Source: an uncultured Ilumatobacter sp. (GTDB lineage Bacteria; Actinomycetota; Acidimicrobiia; Acidimicrobiales; Ilumatobacteraceae). From it: a stretch of 5,561 nt of DNA. Each line of letters opens with the position of its first letter. Within the stretch, counting starts at the first letter, position 1. The position numbers and the translations under genes were made by a program. The stretch covers positions 1 to 5,561 of the forward strand of contig CALAHA010000307.1 of assembly GCA_937891565.1 (NCBI GenBank). The letters run 5' to 3'. Below the pieces are notes generated by a model. It saw only the letters and a list, made by a program, of their open reading frames with translations. It did not search any database and had not been told where the DNA came from. Of the stretch, positions 4,060-5,561 are shown piece after piece.

Positions 4060-5561
4060 ATGGATCTTGATGCGCTCGCTGATCTCGCTCGCCCCGCACA
4101 TCTTCGGGAGCTGTTTGGAGTAGATCCCGGTCGAGCGGCTCGCTACGTCGTGGAAGCAGGCGACCTCCGGATCGACTACTCGAAGCACCGCCTGAACGAC
4201 GACGTTCTTGCCTCCCTGCTCGAGTTAGCCCGAGACAGCGATGTCGAAGGACGACGCGATGCCATGTTTGTCGGTGCACACATCAATGTGGCCGAAGATC
4301 GTGCCGTCGGACATGCGGCCTTGCGCATGCCTGCGGGGTCGACGTTCATGATCGATGGTGAGAACGTGGTCCCCGACGTGCACGCTGTACTCGACTCGAT
4401 GTCGGCTTTTGCTGAGCGCATTCGAGCGGATGAACGGATCACCCATATTGTCAACATTGGTATTGGTGGCTCGGATCTGGGGCCGGCCATGGCAGAACAG
4501 GCGCTTGGCGCTTTCCGCCACCCGCGGTTGCGTTGCTCGTTTGTCTCGAACATCGACGGCGCCGACATTGTCGGTGTCCTTGCCGATGCCGAACCGGCAT
4601 CAACGCTGTTCATCGTCGCGTCAAAGACATTTGGGACGATCGAAACGTTGACCAATGCGCGGACCGCCCGGACTTGGCTGGTCGATGCACTCGGCAAAGA
4701 CGCTGTCGCCGACCATTTTGTGGCGGTGTCGACCAACGCAGAGCGCGTCGCCGACTTTGGGATCGACGCAGAGAACAACATGTTTGGCTTCTGGGACTGG
4801 GTCGGCGGTCGCTATTCGGTCGACTCGGCGATCGGGCTGTCGTTGATGCTCGCGATTGGACCGGACCGGTTCCGTGAGTTCCTCGCAGGGTTTCACACGA
4901 TCGACGAGCACTTTCGTACTGCTCCGCTCGCAGAGAACGCACCGGTGCTGATGGCGCTTCTGGGCGTCTGGTACGCCAACGGTCTTGGCTTTGACACCAA
5001 GGCTGTACTGCCATACGCCAACGAGTTGGCGCGTTTCCCTGCTTACCTCCAGCAGCTCGATATGGAGTCGAACGGTAAGTCGGTGACCATCGAGGGTAAA
5101 CGTGTCGACTACAACACGGGGCCGATTGTTTGGGGCGAGCCGGGGACGAACGGGCAGCACGCGTTTTACCAATTGATCCATCAGGGCACCCGCGTCGTTC
5201 CCGTCGACTTCATCGGGTTCGCCAAGCCGCATCACGATCATCAAGAACACCACGACCTACTGATGGCGAACCTGATCGCACAGTCCGAAGCACTCGCCGT
5301 TGGCCGTAGCAACGAGGCCGAGCCGTGGCGGAACTTCGAAGGCGACCGTCCAAATACGGTGATTCTCGCGGAGCAACTCACCCCGTCGGTGCTCGGTCAG
5401 CTCATTGCGCTCTATGAACACATGGTGCATGTTCAGGGCACTATCTGGGGCGTCAACAGCTACGACCAGTGGGGTGTCGAACTCGGCAAAGAGCTCGCCA
5501 ACCAGATCACCCCAGAACTCACTGGCGATCCCACCCCCGACGCCCACGACAGCAGCACCAA
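4060..5561 (+). CDS. pgi: Glucose-6-phosphate isomerase (3' partial)
   Basis: Interconverts glucose 6-phosphate and fructose 6-phosphate in the cytoplasm. The frame is open for 500 codons to the window edge. Landmarks are DYSKHRL (39-45), IGIGGSDLGP (133-142), the phosphate loop SKTFGTIET (188-196), PGI signature 1 DWVGGRYSVDSAIG (246-259), WGEPGTNGQHAFYQ (358-371) with the catalytic Glu360, and signature 2 GTIWGVNSYDQWGVELGK (460-477) with Lys477. By alignment from memory, Arg251 and His391 are the other active-site residues. The last visible residues (HDSST) match the motif found shortly before the C-terminus, so perhaps only 10-20 residues are missing. The N-terminus is somewhat shorter than in the E. 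coli enzyme, but no ATG, GTG or TTG lies in frame between the pgl stop and this ATG. The GC-rich GGCGGG directly before the ATG is a poor ribosome-binding site. It lies 42 bases after pgl, linking glycolysis and the pentose phosphate pathway in one probable operon. Confidence 0.96.
   Translation, partial: MDLDALADLARPAHLRELFGVDPGRAARYVVEAGDLRIDYSKHRLNDDVLASLLELARDSDVEGRRDAMFVGAHINVAEDRAVGHAALRMPAGSTFMIDGENVVPDVHAVLDSMSAFAERIRADERITHIVNIGIGGSDLGPAMAEQALGAFRHPRLRCSFVSNIDGADIVGVLADAEPASTLFIVASKTFGTIETLTNARTARTWLVDALGKDAVADHFVAVSTNAERVADFGIDAENNMFGFWDWVGGRYSVDSAIGLSLMLAIGPDRFREFLAGFHTIDEHFRTAPLAENAPVLMALLGVWYANGLGFDTKAVLPYANELARFPAYLQQLDMESNGKSVTIEGKRVDYNTGPIVWGEPGTNGQHAFYQLIHQGTRVVPVDFIGFAKPHHDHQEHHDLLMANLIAQSEALAVGRSNEAEPWRNFEGDRPNTVILAEQLTPSVLGQLIALYEHMVHVQGTIWGVNSYDQWGVELGKELANQITPELTGDPTPDAHDSST

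Noticed and set aside
4176..4781. Open frame of 201 codons on the - strand inside pgi
   Set aside because: The product is Ser/Ala/Arg-rich with no recognisable fold, and the + strand carries full PGI motifs over the same bases.
4621..5253. Open frame of 210 codons on the - strand inside pgi
   Set aside because: It is exactly opposite conserved PGI active-site codons; its apparent sequence follows from third-position GC bias.

Overview
The window is a chromosomal segment from a GC-rich (about 60% GC by eye) bacterium. An actinobacterium is the best fit, possibly of the Acidimicrobiia/Ilumatobacter type. That rests on three inferences: the high GC with some GTG starts, the lipoproteins with Glu/Ala/Pro/Thr-rich linkers and a DUF4333-like domain, and the general look of the proteins. 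No rRNA or other marker is present to prove it. The window is gene-dense (no gap exceeds about 140 bases), and I see no tRNA, rRNA, CRISPR array, insertion sequence or phage gene.

Left block (1-1447, + strand): most of a lipid-anchored, LivK-type periplasmic-binding-fold protein, presumably the substrate-binding subunit of an ABC transporter. Its N-terminal end lies upstream of the window. An in-frame tandem repeat encodes Glu-Ala-Pro-Ala-Asp in the linker after the lipobox. The gene ends at a long hairpin (1487-1544) that has a T-run on either strand and so can terminate transcription from both sides.

Middle block (1589-3241, - strand): read in the direction of transcription, a RarD-family EamA transporter with about ten membrane segments, a DUF4333-like small lipoprotein 27 bases downstream, and a second small lipoprotein of 87 residues that I do not recognise. 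Both lipoproteins carry a lipobox and two further cysteines. The three may form one transcript running into the shared terminator.

Right block (3328 to the end, + strand): 6-phosphogluconolactonase (pgl), then after 42 bases glucose-6-phosphate isomerase (pgi), which lacks only its last few codons at the window edge. They act on either side of the glucose-6-phosphate branch point: Pgi leads into glycolysis/gluconeogenesis, and Pgl performs the second oxidative step of the pentose phosphate pathway. pgl is divergent from rarD across 86 bases that contain a short near-palindrome.

Most of the content is ordinary housekeeping and transport. I did not find a convincing new biological system. The least explained items are the two small lipoproteins behind the RarD transporter and the cysteine-rich binding protein.
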